A stretch of DNA of 64,000 bases from positions 62,001-126,000 of the forward strand of contig CAJINV010000015.1 of the NCBI GenBank assembly GCA_905178155.1, given 5' to 3'. The DNA is from Amoebophrya sp. A120 (lineage: Eukaryota; Sar; Dinophyceae; Syndiniales; Amoebophryaceae). This document shows, one piece after another, positions 12,008-23,777 of the stretch (positions within the stretch are counted from its first letter, which is position 1; the number at the start of each line of letters is the position of its first letter). The notes under the pieces are model-generated. The model did no database searches. It saw only the letters and a list, made by a program, of their open reading frames with translations, and was not told the DNA's origin. The position numbers were made by a program, and so were the translations under genes.

Positions 12008-14586
12008 CTACTGGTTTGGTTCGGTGAGCTCTGCCTCGTCAAGTTCTCTGTGGCCGCTGGACTCCAGAAAAGCGATGGTCCACTTCAGGTTGATTAGCAG
12101 AAACTTCAGCGCTTTCGTCCATCTTTCGAGCTCGTTGAACTGCAGACTGATTTTGAAGCCCCCTATCTTGCTCCCGTCGGGCTCGATTTTGAATGGTAAT
12201 CTGACGTTTTTGTCCCGCGCGTGCAGCCACTCGGCCACTTCTTTGGTTGTGATGAGAAAACCAACCATGGCCTGGTCAAAGCGACGCGCTGAGTAGAAAC
12301 GTGTAAATGAACCCTCCGAGCCGTAGAGTTCGAGCGTCTGACCACTCGCGCAGCTGGATCATTTTGAGGTAAAAGAGTAAGATTTCGATGTCATGCTTCT
12401 TTTGAAAAAAATTAACTTCCTGAAGATGAAAAAAATGCAAGTTGAGGGAAGAGGAGCTTCTGCAACATCAAATATGGTGAATTATATCATCTTTAGATTA
12501 TACTCCACAACCGAGCTCGTGTTTCCGCACGGCTGCAAGCGGTAGCTCAGCTCCCCTTCGGGTATTCGCAACTTCCGCACTAACGTGTCGAGCAAAAGGC
12601 AAACAAATCCCCATGCGGAATTTATCTCGTCCCAACTGACGTCCACTTCTGGTAATCGGCCCAACCTGAAACCATTGATTTTTCCGAACTGCTGCGCCGA
12701 TTGCTGTATCGACAGCATGTCGGAAGTTGTGTTCGCACTGGAATAATTACTCGCTCCTTCCGGATGAAGATAGCCGCCCCGCCCAGCACTTGAAGAATAC
12801 CCGTCGTCTGCCGCGGATATCGCAAGAAAAAACTGTTTCACTGTGAACTTGTGATGCAGAACATGGAGCGCAGAACTATTTGTCTTGCTACACCTGCAAG
12901 GCATTGGATTTTCAAGCGTGTTTTCCCTTGGGAAGCGCGCATGACAGGTTTTCACTGTCATGTGTAGCAAACTTGTGATGCAGATCTTGCAAAATCATCA
13001 CAGTGAAACAGTTTTTTCGTGGGATAGCGGAGAAGCCGCAGGTAATGTGAAACGCGTCGTTCAGTACTGAGCTCTATCAAATGTAAAAATGTCTGGGTCT
13101 GGAAGAATGCAAGATTTGTGATGCAGGTTTTCCATGACCCATGAGGTCTGGAATGCGAGACCCAGCATGACAGATTCTTTGGGGTCTCTATCATGCCTTT
13201 CCTGCATGATAATCTCCCTCTCAACTTGGTCGAAAGCGGACAGCTTTTGGCACTCACGCAACACAGATTTTTGCATCATTCAGATTGAGCATGACAAGTT
13301 CTAATCTTCCAGACCCAGACATTTTTGCAATCCATAAGCTCTGCTTCAACCGGGTCAGCTCTAATTTCGTGTAAAGCTCGATCGCTTCCAGCTTCTTCCG
13401 GTTGTCGTCGAAATCAAACAACTCGATTTGGTAATTTGACAGTTTATATCAAATGCAAAAATGTCTGGGTCTGGAAACTTGTGATGCTAAAATGTGACTG
13501 GTGGGCGGACTGCAATACGCAGCCAAGCATGACAAATTTTTCAACTACAGTTTCGTTTTCCGCATGGCAAATTGCGTTTTTGCATGACAGGCAAGAGGCC
13601 ATTATCCTGCTCATGCATTACAGATTTATGAGTCATGCCAGACAAGCATGACGAAGTTGCAGTCTTCCAGAGCCAGACATATTTGCAATTGATAGTTTAT
13701 CCCGGTACAACTCCAACTCCTCTTGTTGCAGCTTCGCTATTTCCCCATCCAGCTGCTTCGACTCTTGCAACAACTGCCTCTCTTCCGCTTGTAACGATTG
13801 GAGCTGTTGTTTCAGGTTCGCTTCCTCGCTCTGCAGCGATTTTGTCAAATTCGCTGCTTTTGTGCTGCTGGAAGAAGAGTTGGAGTTCGCTGTGCTTGTT
13901 TGGGTCGAAAATAAATTGTGCTCCTGCGAAGTGGATTCCTGGTCTTCTAACTTCTTCAGCGCCACTTCCAATTTCCGCCGGTTCTCTTTCACCTCCTGGA
14001 CCTGCCTCTTCGCTTCATTGATCACCTTGGAAACGCACAAATCGCAAACCCCCAGCGCGGAGTTGGATGCTTGCTGGCCACCAGCTGCCGCTCCGGAGGA
14101 CGAGGAGGTTGAGTTGCCACCACTGTTCGCGGCGCTACCGAGAGCGGATAGGGAGCCCGTTGCTCCACCTTGCTCGTTCGTCGTAGAGATGAGTGTTTGC
14201 TTCCCCGTTGCTAACAGCAGTATCCTTTCCACCTTTGCAACAATCTTGTCCTTGTCGTTCCGCGCGTTCTGCTTCCGCCTTTGCTCACTATCTCCTCCAT
14301 CTTGTAAGGACCCACCCGCTCCTGCACTATCTTGGGACGACGAGGGGGTTGAGGACAAATTGCTGTGCAGCTGCTGATGTTGACCCTGTTGCAGTGCCTG
14401 CTGCTGGCCCTGCGTGTAGGATAAGACAACGTCGAAATCATCCTCCTTGATGACGGAAAGCTCCGCGTTGGGTATGGATGAAGTACCCGTTTGGAGGTCA
14501 TTGACCACTTCCAACGCGACGCTACATTTGATGCAGCGCGCCTGCTGCGAGTGCAGGGAGGCGGTGGAGGGCTGGGCAAGGGACAT
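12008..14586 (-). CDS. BECN1: Beclin-1 / Atg6 (Vps30) autophagy protein
   Basis: Beclin-1 is the scaffold of the class III phosphatidylinositol 3-kinase complex that starts autophagosome formation. Exons 14586-13694, 13440-13337, 13069-13027, 12812-12504 and 12353-12008 total 1,695 bases (564 residues plus TAG), longer than the roughly 450 of human Beclin. An N-terminal CIKC and a later CDLC match the two conserved CxxC pairs. A glutamine-rich coiled coil follows (exon 1 end and exon 2). The evolutionarily conserved domain is unmistakable: NDAFHITCGFSA, INGFRLGRLPEVDVSWDEIN, SAWGFVCLLLD, then FDQAMVGFL and ERWTKALKFLLINLKWTIAF. A Ser/Gly-rich insert of about 50 residues sits between FHITCGFSA and QQFGKINGF. 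No BH3 motif is evident. The last intron (12503-12354) is ordinary GT-AG; the other three are introner elements. Confidence 0.92.
12818..13026. mobile_element. Introner element IE-F1
   Basis: Arms GAAAAAACTGTTTCACTGTG and CACAGTGAAACAGTTTTTTC. The flanking repeat is GCGGA (12813-12817, 13027-13031). Removal joins HITCGFSA to ADDGYSSS in Beclin. Confidence 0.9.
13076..13336. mobile_element. Introner element IE-A3
   Basis: The flanking repeat is AGCTCT (13070-13075, 13337-13342). Removal joins TRLKQS to SVLNDAFHIT, leaving the family-typical order of coiled coil then conserved domain. Confidence 0.93.
13448..13693. mobile_element. Introner element IE-A4
   Basis: The flanking repeat is seven bases, AGTTTAT (13441-13447, 13694-13700). 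Removal joins ELYRDKL to SNYQIELFD inside the Beclin coiled coil. Confidence 0.92.
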
Positions 14587-16144
14587 AGGATTGGGCGACA
14601 GACCGAGACTTTACTAGAAGTGAACTACTGCCATTAATATAGTTGCGCCGGCATGTTGCGAGATGGATATTTGGATTTATTTGTCAAAGTAGAGTAGACA
14701 GTTGTGCTTTGTTCCGTGTTATGCTTACCAAGTCACCAAGTTTGCTGATTCAGAAAAGTGGACTTCTGGGCTGACGTGACATTGGTTATCGACCGAAAGA
14801 CTATCACATGCAACATTCGCCATTGAAAGGCTCTTGCTTCTTATGAACTGAGATCGATTTTGAGACAGATATCTCGTCGTTGCTGCCTTACCAGATCCTG
14901 ATTACGGGTTCCGAATAAACCCGATGGTTTTATTCTTCCACCTGTGAAGAATAACGTTTTGCGAACACAGAAAAATCGCCGAGTTGCAGGGCAAACCATG
15001 GTAATTAAACAGCGTTGGTGTTTGGAAATGAAGTTTTTTATTTGAAAGAATGCTGAATATTTGAAGGAAGTGGGAAGACACGATCATGAGATTTCCTTGC
15101 GGGTCGGTTTCTGGTCCCTCGTGCCTGTCCACCTCAATGGAGGCTTTTGTTTTGATATTCGTTATATTTTTTCGATGGATTTTCGTATAGAAAGATATAT
15201 CGTTATATTTTCTCCCACATAAAAATTCCACTTGGCGTCTACTTCTACAGACAACAAAGTACTGCCTTCGCGTGCTGTGACGACGCGGGGCCCGAGCTGC
15301 AGCCCCCTTGGCGCAGCTACAACATCCGGTGTCACGGCAGCGCCTTGTATAGTTTTTCAAATAAGTATTTTCTTTGCTACGCACGATGGGTTGCTTTGGA
15401 GGATGAATGGAGTTTCTGGAAAAAGTTAGGGCTGCAAGATCCTCGAATTCACTCCATTAAATCTCTATCACCCCGCTGCGGTGCTTTACTTCTGTCGCCG
15501 ACAGCGAACGAAGTACTCACGGGGAAGCCCCACTATAGTTACATTACAGCTTCCTGTTGTCATCTTCATGCGCAACCACGTTCTTTCTCTTCTTCTAGTC
15601 CTTCCTGCGCTTTATTTACTGGTGGAGAAAAAGAATAGGTCGGGCTTAAAAAATACTTCTAATAGTACTTCTTTGTCGCTTGTGAAAAAATATTTCATTT
15701 GATTAGTTTTAAGAGAGAAATTGTCGTGTGTATATTCCGTTTACGGCACTTTTAGGTTGAACAGCAGATCATCCTGAACCGATTTGCTTTGTTCAAGATA
15801 ACCTGCAACTCCTTCGTCTATCTTCTAGGAACCTTTATTTCCGTGACAACGAAGAAATAATGATAATCTCAAAGTTGTGCATAATCAGTATATCATAAAT
15901 CAAGGTAAGGGCAGTCCTGCTGAACGAAACCCTTTAAGTATCCCAGCCGCGAAGCCATCTTTTCTGTGACGGTTCTGGACTGGATGCAGACCACATATTA
16001 CACGCTATAAGTTTTCGAATCCTAAATTGTACTTCCATACGACAATAGATCGGACACCAAATCACACACATATAGCCATGGCGCCATTCGACCGCACAGC
16101 AATAAATGCCAGTGGTAGGCCAATACACGCTACTAACTGTTTTG
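14587..16144. other. Intergenic, no confident gene
   Basis: No introner element was found. A 160-codon minus-strand frame (14902-15384) contains a short stretch, EGPETDPQGNLM, that vaguely recalls pterin-synthase strands, but the surrounding residues are not protein-like. I treat it as unannotated. Confidence 0.4.
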
Positions 16145-18187
16145 TCATACGTACTTTACTGTTGAAGACCTCTCCGAATTCATTTGTCGCTAGTTACCAA
16201 TTCATTTGTCGCTTTTGTTACAACAACTTTTCACGATGTTGCTGCTGCTATTTGCCGACTTACCTTGTTCGTTCCCGGACACTTCCAGCCGGCGAAGCAT
16301 TTCTTCTTGAAAATCCGCTGTGCCGTCCGAACTCTTGTCGTCGAAACTCGTGTTGACAGTGACATCGGGTGCCGCTCTCTCATGCATTGCAAATATAATG
16401 TCTGGCGCGTCTGGAAAATTATCATGCTCGCTGATGAATGCCCACGAATTGAGGTGCGTCCAGGTCTACAAGAAAATGCATGACAGAACTCAGGAATATT
16501 ACCGATGGTCGTTTTCAGCATTACAAATCTACCTACAAAAAAATGAATCTTCCACACGAGGATGCCGACATGTTTGTGATGCATAAAAACCTGCTAAAGT
16601 AGAACTATTCCCCGCTGGCCGGAACAGTGGCAGAAAGCGCGTTCGGTTTTCCGGGTCGACAAGCAGTGTGTGACCGCTCGAGCAGGACGAGCTAGTATCG
16701 TGTCTGTCACACATGATGTGCTCCGGCTGTAGTTCGTTTATCCGCATGCCGAGATAAGAACTAGCTGTACCAGCGCGACGACCAGCGTTGTGGCGGTGCA
16801 GCGCTTCCGCGGTGAGGCCGAGGGAAGTAGAGGATGGCTGGTCATGGTTTAGTACTTCGTCGGAGGACAACATCTGGTCGCCCGTTCTTTCGACGCCGAA
16901 GCAGGGATTGTTTCCTTCCTCTGTCATCTCATTATCTCCCCAACGGGGCCGCTTTGGCAGTTGGGGGTCCTCGAAATTATTACCCACCAACAGGCTCCTG
17001 CACCGCTTCCTCATCGACGGCACTCCAGAACCAAGCCACGGCGCAGACATTTTTCTCCCGTCCGAAACATCAAACGGATAAGGAGCGAATTCTCCACTCA
17101 AGCGGGGGCGTTTGGAGGACGTGCTGCCTGGGAGCATCAGGTGACGAGGTGGTGGGCTGGTTCTACTCAAATTCGTCTCATCACGAGCTGCCTCGGCGTC
17201 GGAGGATTGCGCTGTGGCGTGTAACAAAGCAGGAGTAGTGCTGCTAGTAGAATTCGGCGAAGACAGCGACAAGCCGCTGCCCATTTGTTCAACTGCGTTA
17301 GTATCAAAACGCCGGAACAAGGAGGTTGCGTTTTTCCTTTCGAAAAGCCCGGACGAGGACGAAGCTCCTGGAAAAAAAGATCGCTCCTCTTGCAGAAAAG
17401 GTGATAAAAAACCACCACTGTTGGTGGTATTCGTATTGCTGGACTGGTGGTAATCGTTATCCTGAGTAAAAACGTACCCACACCATAGTCAAGATGGGGA
17501 ATCGGCTAGACAAATCCACAAGTTTTGTCTGTTTTGCATGACAAATTTGGATTCGTAGTGTAGTGCTGTTTGAGCTAGCTCAGCAGCATCACAGATCTAG
17601 CATACCATGCTGATTGGAGCATGACAAATTGCAAAACACGACTAGAAAATGCTTCTCATGGGGCTCCGCATGAGAAACATATTCAGCATGCAGATTTGCA
17701 TTACAACTCTGGTGTGGGTACGTTTTTACTCAGGATAATCGTCATACAATGTCTGCTGCTCGTGGGACGAGGTTGAAGAATCGTAGTACAAAGATGTTGT
17801 CGCTGGAAAATTCGAAGACGGTCCGCTCATGACAGGTGGATTGAAATTTTCCTCAGTCGTGGACCAGTTGATGTGGTTCTGAAGAAAAGAAGACGGCTTC
17901 TTGTCCTCCCCGAGCGGGCGCCAAAAGAACACGTCAGGGGACATAGTGCCGGAAGACGACCTTCGGTGGCGATCTTGATTCAAGTCCTGGTGCTGTTCTT
18001 CGGGAATGCGGGGTAAAATCTCGCCACCATGAGGCGGCTTTGCTTGTTTTTGATGTAACAACAACGAAGAGATTTGGGTCTCTACGTCAGGCACCTGTAT
18101 CAATGAAGACATGAACAAAGACCCTGCCACAGCAGGTGGCATGTAGGTAAATGTCGTTAAAAAAGTAACTTTTGGGAGGAGCAACAT
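16145..18187 (-). CDS. Hypothetical low-complexity protein, 477 residues
   Basis: I do not recognise this protein. Exons 18187-17737, 17451-16593, 16373-16264 and 16158-16145 sum to 1,434 bases, an exact multiple of three ending in TGA. The first two introns are introner elements C1 and a diverged A5. The third is GT-AG with a consensus GTAAGT donor and CAG acceptor, and the last exon adds only VKYV. The protein is rich in Ser, Pro, Asn and Arg. Basic clusters (SSKRPRL, PKRPRWG, MRKRCR) suggest nuclear localisation, although the first 25 residues are fairly hydrophobic and could be read as a weak signal sequence. No catalytic motif is visible. Confidence 0.65.
16377..16592. mobile_element. 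Introner element IE-A5, diverged
   Basis: The left arm reads ATGTCTGGCGCGTCTGGAAA and the right arm is badly decayed (CTTCCACACGAGG..CCGACAT). The flanking repeat is only GCT (16374-16376, 16593-16595), yet removal joins NSSTLA to APDVTVNTS in frame. It appears older than the other family A copies. Confidence 0.7.
17458..17736. mobile_element. Introner element IE-C1
   Basis: Family C arms are TATCCTGAGTAAAAACGTAC and GTACGTTTTTACTCAGGATA. The flanking repeat is AATCGT (17452-17457, 17737-17742). It sits between TLYDDY and HQSSNTNT of the hypothetical protein. Confidence 0.9.
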
Positions 18188-20032
18188 TTTTGAAAAATGT
18201 TTCTACTTCATGTTCATCTCCAAAGAAATTTATTATGAGTCGTCGTGGCCGCTAAATAGATAGTTTTGTTCATTTTTTCTTTTGATATGCGAAAGGACCG
18301 ACAACTCCTGGATCGAACGAAACAAAAGAAAACAAACCAAAAACGACATCACATTCCACGGTAGATCAGAGCCAGATGATCCCTTTTCTTAAAACCAAAC
18401 TGAGCCAAGAAGTTGTAGACAAGCAAGACTAATAGATGAAAACCACAGGACGGACATAAAGATGAGCAGATCGTTCCTTGCACATGGAATACTACCCAAA
18501 GCCGTAAGTAGGGCGGCAGGAATGGAAGAATGCTCCAGAAAAACAAGCCACAAAGCTGTAAGAGGCGAAATTTGGGACGAGGAACACGGATGGGGCGCCG
18601 ACACGGCGGTTGATGACCGTTCTATTTACGCGGTCCTACAACTGGCTAGCCTTCTCCGGTAACAGGTGTGGTTAATCCCGAACCAAAGCAAACGAATACT
18701 GAACACTATAAACCACCAGAATGCAATGCAAATATAGCAGAGTATTTATTTATGACAATGGGAAATTAATAGTTTGGTCATGCAAATAATCATATGACTC
18801 AAGGCCTGTGGAGTACAACACTGGGTCCATGGGAATAATGTTCATCAGCAAATCTGTAATGCTGTTATCATTTGAGGATTGTAGTTTCTCATGCTGTTTA
18901 TCTCTTGACGTTCATCTTGGTTTGTTGTTGTCTTGAGATCTTTATAGCATTGGAAATTTACCATTCTGGATCGAGTGTTGAGCATTTTATCGTTGGAACA
19001 TGAGCATATGCTGACAACAGGCTTGTATTTCTTCTCGATTTTAATCAAAAAAAGTTCCGGCTCCTGCACAATTTTCTTTACACGTCAAATTCAAGGTTAT
19101 ACTCCGTGGTGCATCAAAAGTGGCTTGCTGTCTTTTGTTCTATAATCAATCTAGCAAGCAGTGGATCGCGAAAACAAGATAAGTATCTCTAAGAACGATA
19201 GGCCACAGGCATCACGTGCTCTATAACTTCTTTTTCTAGGTGGACCGAGACAGGAAAACATTATTTGTATTCCATTTCAGGGTAGCCTGTATCTATTCCC
19301 CGATTGCATTTAACGTCCAAGGGCAAAACCCCGGTCTTACTTTTATCTGTAGCGCTATCCGAAATCTAGTGGAGACTTTTTCGGAAATAAGTCAGCCTTT
19401 CTTCTTGGAAGCATCAGTCATTTAGCTTTGGTGAAATGTCCTTGTCTTTTATCCCAAGTAGCCAAGAAGGCTTCACATGCGACCCTCTCGGCAGAGGTAC
19501 CAACATGGCATAGACCCTTTGCCATTCGCTTTCCTATTTGAGCGGTACTCTTTTACTAGTTGGGATTATCGGTGAGTAGTTGCAAACAGGAAAAAGAGTT
19601 GCCCTTGCCCCCTGCTGGGCGCACAACAGAAACAGTTCCTTGCGAAAATAAGTGATCTCATTCGAGACTGGACACGAAAAAAAAAACGAAACTGCTTTGA
19701 AACATAACGAAAAAGTAGTTGCAAATTGTTGAAGTTTTGTTTTTCAGGTGATTTTTCCAGTAGACAGCTGCAAGTCACATCAATAGATAAAAAACATCAA
19801 AATTATACAGGAGTCGCACAAATGTCATTTTGTGCGATGCGGATTCTTCTTGGAAGTCATTGTTACCCCCACGTAGTACTGCTCAACATCTCAGGAGTGG
19901 TTGTGGTGCGGTAAATTTTCGAAAGTAATGTAACTGTAAGTACTTAATAAAAGTCGTACAACCACTGCTCCTGCTGGCTCTTGTCTTCGCGTTCGCTTCC
20001 TTGCTTTGGATCGCGATTAGTTCTTAGCCTTC
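18188..20032. other. Intergenic, nothing recognised
   Basis: About 1.8 kb without introner elements, long frames or obvious tandem repeats. Open frames are all below 75 codons. It presumably contains the promoter side of the 16145-18187 gene and the 3' flank of the 20033-23777 gene. Confidence 0.4.
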
Positions 20033-23000
20033 TCAGCTCTCAACCATCACACTATGCTCAGCCGGATCGTAATGCTGTGAAGCGAAGTCCTCTCTTTCAC
20101 CCCGACAGAAATCGCCTTGAGAAGCAAAAGAAATCCCGCTCGGATTTTTAGGAAAAACATCGCCGACGACCGGAGAAACAGCGTTGTTTTCGCCTCCTGC
20201 TGTTGTTCGTCTACTAGGGTAGTTGATGACAACTACATCTCCCGGAGACGTTGAAGTCAGGGCCGAGGTGGACGCAGGCATGTCCGTAGCGACACCAACC
20301 CGCGATGGTGCAGCTACGGTAGAAGAAGAGCCGGAGGCTGAAATGTGAATGTGGTCGTTTTCAAAGTGCTGCCGGTCGCTTTTCCGCACCAGCTTCCGCT
20401 TCCGATTCTCCCGGGATTTACTTGCTTCATCATCTTTCTTCAGGTTCTTCAACCCTGGTGCAGCTGTGGTTGTGGTACTTGCGTTTTGATCCTCAGGACC
20501 CGCCGGCAGTCGTCCCTGCTTCGCCCGCTTGGCGGTTGGAGGTAATTGCAATGGCAGCTGGTCGTCCTCGCGGTTGTGGTCCGCAGGGTCGACGAGGTTC
20601 TTTCCGGTGGCTTCCTTGCTAACGCTGGGCCCAGCACAAAAATCTCGACTGCGCCGCGCCACCTCGTCCTCCGCTCTCAGCTCGGCTAAACGAGCCAATA
20701 TGGCCTCACCGTCGTGATCAAAGTTGTACGGTGACGGCGCTGCGCCTGCACCTGTTCCTGCTCTGGTGCAACGGATACTGTCGAAATGACCTGACTGCAC
20801 CGCACTTCCTTTCAGAAACGGGTGGCGAAGATTTTTACTGGGCGGTGTGTGAAGAAGGTGATGCTCCTCGTCGTAGTTGTGGAGTTGCAACCTGCCAGGA
20901 TTTGTTCTTTTTTCGTTGTAATTGTGATCGTGTTCATCTGCGAAGTTGTTGTTATCGAGCTCCTCCTCGTCCCCATAATACATGTACGACAGTGCTGGCG
21001 GGACCATAGTTGCACATGCCGTTCCCGCCAGATCAGCATGTGAAGTGGCTGCGCCAGTGCTGGAAAGATCGTCTTCTGCCATCCCGAGCAATTTGGGACT
21101 CCGATGCATCTTGAACGGAAACTGGCCAGACGCGTCTGTCAATAACTCCTGCTTGTTGTGAGATTGTGTGCGCTTGTTTATTTTCTTGTGTTTCTGGTCC
21201 TCACGGCGGTATTTTTTCTGACAGTTGGAGTGTATCAGCCGGCCGCCTGTATCAGCTATTACGCCGGGATGATGAATTTGCTCCGTCGCCCGGTAGTTCT
21301 GGAATTCGGGGCGGACCAGGAAATTGCGCTTCTTGTTATGCTGTTGCGCCACACCAAAGCCATACTCATCTTCCTGTGGACCAGTTTCCACCTCTTCGTC
21401 GCTCGATTCTAAATTCATGCTCTTCAAAATCGATGCGAGTTCGAACTCATCCTCAGTCGGAGGCCCGCCCGCTGGTGTTTCGGGGGTCGGACCGCGTGGA
21501 TGTAAAAGCAGTCCGCGCTCGACGTCCAGAGGCAGCTGCAACGGGCTTGCTCCAGCGACTCGTCCTGCAGCGAAAGTACTAAAAAGCGGGCTCTCAGCAA
21601 CATCCTCATCTACTTCAGCATGATGTTCATAATCCATTTCGGTCCTATATTCGGAGGCCCGGCCGCGGGCTCTCAAAGTGAAAAAAGCCCCCGCCCTATA
21701 TTGAAACGGAAATTTCTGTTGCTGGATTTGTGTACACAAATCAGCGCTGTATTGCAGCAAGCGCTTGCACACATTTCCTAAGCCTGATTTGGTATGCCAA
21801 AGGCTAGCACTCAGGCATGACAGACATGGTCGCAGTAAGCAAAAGCGCATGACAGCTTGGCTGTGGAATGCGCCACACGGCTCCCATTTGCCTCATATGA
21901 AAGACAAAGCTGACTTGTGGTCACAAATCACCATCACAAATTTCCATTGTGAGTGTGGGGAGGGGGAGTTTTTCCAGACTTTATTCAGTCTTCTGGTCGG
22001 GGCAAGGGAGAAATCAAGTCCAATGGCACCATGCACAGGCACAGCCAGACAGTGGCAGTGCGGGACACTGCGATAAAATGTAAACCGGCTCCTACGCGCA
22101 ACGACAACGCTCGCTAGGCGAGGCTGTAACAAATGGAGCTTGATGATGAGGCGAGATCGAGAGCGCTTGCAGTTGCAGTTGCGCTCCTAGATGATGTGGT
22201 GAGAAAATTATGGCGACCTGACGCAACAACACTGAACGAAAACGGAAGCCCCTGCGTCTCAATCTATACATGGAAACAGGTGACGTCGCTAAGTTTAGAG
22301 TAGTCATATACCTGTCTTTTCGGGCTGGTCAACAACTGCAGGCAGAATTCTGCTTCCGGTTCTTCAGGTACAGGCCGAGTACAATCTTCCACCGCGACAG
22401 CGTCGAACTATGGCCGGGCGGTATGGCTTTAGCCACGAAAACAGCTGGCTAAAGCCAGTGCTCAGGGGGTTTATTTTTGGCAAAGTGTCCTCATCTACTT
22501 CAGCATGATGTTCATAATCCATTTCGGTTGTACAACTCGTCGCCTGTCCACCTCCCCCACGCTGCCGTAGAATCTGGTCCAAGAGGAGCGGTTGCTTCGT
22601 TCTAGGGTGTTGCAGGAACACCGTCGAAGAAAAGGGATCTACTTCGTCCAAGGGGCGTGATGAAGCTGGTTGGATGGAATTCATCCGGTTAGCTGTCGGC
22701 GCCGACGCCACGACAGCACCTTTGCCTGCAACAGAACTGGGGCTGCGCATTATCGTACGGAAAAATCCCCCCTCCCCATATCAAAACGGAAACTTGTGAT
22801 GCTGATTTGTGGCCACAAATCCGCTTTGTATTGCAGAGAGGCACTGCGGCCAGATCCCCAGGCTAGGTAGGGGCGTATTGCTCTAGTTGTTCAGCATGGC
22901 AAACGACTCCCCTTTAGGCCCAACAGCATGACAAATCGCTTCCATATGGGGCGGAAGGTTCTGCCCTTGTCTCCTTGCAAGACAGATGTGATTTGTGACC

Positions 23001-23777
23001 TCAAATCCGCAAGACAAATTTTTGGAAACATACCTTTTCAATGTGGGGAGGGGGGATTTTTCCTCTCAATACGCATGCCAATTTGGCTTTTCGTTCGCGA
23101 AAGGGGCGTGAATACGCGGCTGTGAATATCAAAGTGAAAAAAGCCCCCACCCCATATCGGAAACGGAAGATGCGCGAATTTGTGATGCTGCATTTGAGTA
23201 CACAAATCAACTTGTATTGCTAGAAGGCCAAGAGACGAAGCTGCGGCCTAAATCGCAGGCAATCTGTCATGCTGTTTCCCGCTTCCAGTTGCCTTTTGTC
23301 ATCCTGGAGCTGCAAGGCTTTCCAACGCTAGACAGCACTACAGTCCGCATCTTTTGCCTTCTAGCATCACAAAGCTGATTTGTGACCACAAATCTGCATC
23401 ACAGATTTCCGTTTTGATATGGGGAGGGCGCATTTTTCATTGTAATAGTGAAGATAGAACTGGTCGTGATCATCGATTTCTGTCGCCCCGACACGCTGCT
23501 GCCCGAATAAATGCTGCTCATGTGGAAAGAGCACTCGGCTTGAAGGAGCCTGAGAATTATCCTCCTTTCCCTGCTGGTGCGGGGACAGGAATAAGGACCG
23601 ACTCGCAGTAGAAGCGGTGGTGCACAGGGTGTTGTTGAGAAAGAGGCTTGCGCCAAGTACTAGCCTTGCGATAGGACCACGACGAAAAACAGCCCGCGCA
23701 GAGGAAGACCTTTGGTGAAGAGGCTGCACACAATGTCCTTGCCGAAGGCTATCTCCTGGTCGCAACATTTTCATCAT
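20033..23777 (-). CDS. Hypothetical, probably nuclear protein, 735 residues
   Basis: I do not recognise this protein. Exons 23777-23448, 23121-23072, 22745-22488 and 21602-20033 sum to 2,208 bases, exactly 736 codons including the stop. It is acidic and low-complexity, with basic clusters that look like nuclear localisation signals (QKKYRREDQKHKKINKR, ENRKRKLVRKSDR, TAKRAKQ). A short segment before the repeated exon block, LQHPRTKQPLLLDQILRQR, is the most protein-like part of the N-terminal half. Two introns are family B introner elements. The third (about 885 bases) is bounded by a 41-bp perfect direct repeat that encodes the same residues in both copies. Confidence 0.65.
21603..21643. repeat. 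41-bp direct repeat, copy 1
   Basis: Identical to 22488-22528 and in the same coding frame (TEMDYEHHAEVDED on the minus strand). The two copies bound the large intron of the 735-residue protein gene, so keeping one copy restores the frame. Confidence 0.9.
21672..21985. mobile_element. Introner element IE-B5 inside a larger intron
   Basis: Arms AAAGCCCCCGCCCTATAT and GTGTGGGGAGGGGGAGTTTT are diverged from the family. No flanking repeat is evident and it does not itself separate two exons, since it lies within the 885-base intron. It may have nested into older inserted DNA. Confidence 0.7.
22425..22456. repeat. Short perfect hairpin
   Basis: GGCTTTAGCCA and TGGCTAAAGCC form an 11-bp stem around a 10-base loop within the 885-base intron. 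No function is assigned. Confidence 0.7.
22488..22528. repeat. 41-bp direct repeat, copy 2
   Basis: Partner of 21603-21643. This copy continues the exon encoding GGGGQATSCT. Confidence 0.9.
22751..23071. mobile_element. Introner element IE-B6
   Basis: The flanking repeat is CGCAT (22746-22750, 23072-23076). Removal joins TKSQIGM to RSPSSVAGK in the 735-residue protein. Confidence 0.9.
23127..23447. mobile_element. Introner element IE-B7
   Basis: The flanking repeat is GTGAA (23122-23126, 23448-23452). Removal joins DQFYLH to SRVFTPLS. Together with B6 it leaves a middle exon of only about 50 bases. Confidence 0.9.

Noticed and set aside
14902-15384. Possible pterin-synthase-like gene on the minus strand
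   Set aside because: Only one short stretch is suggestive; the rest of the frame is AT-rich and lacks the family's metal-binding His motif.
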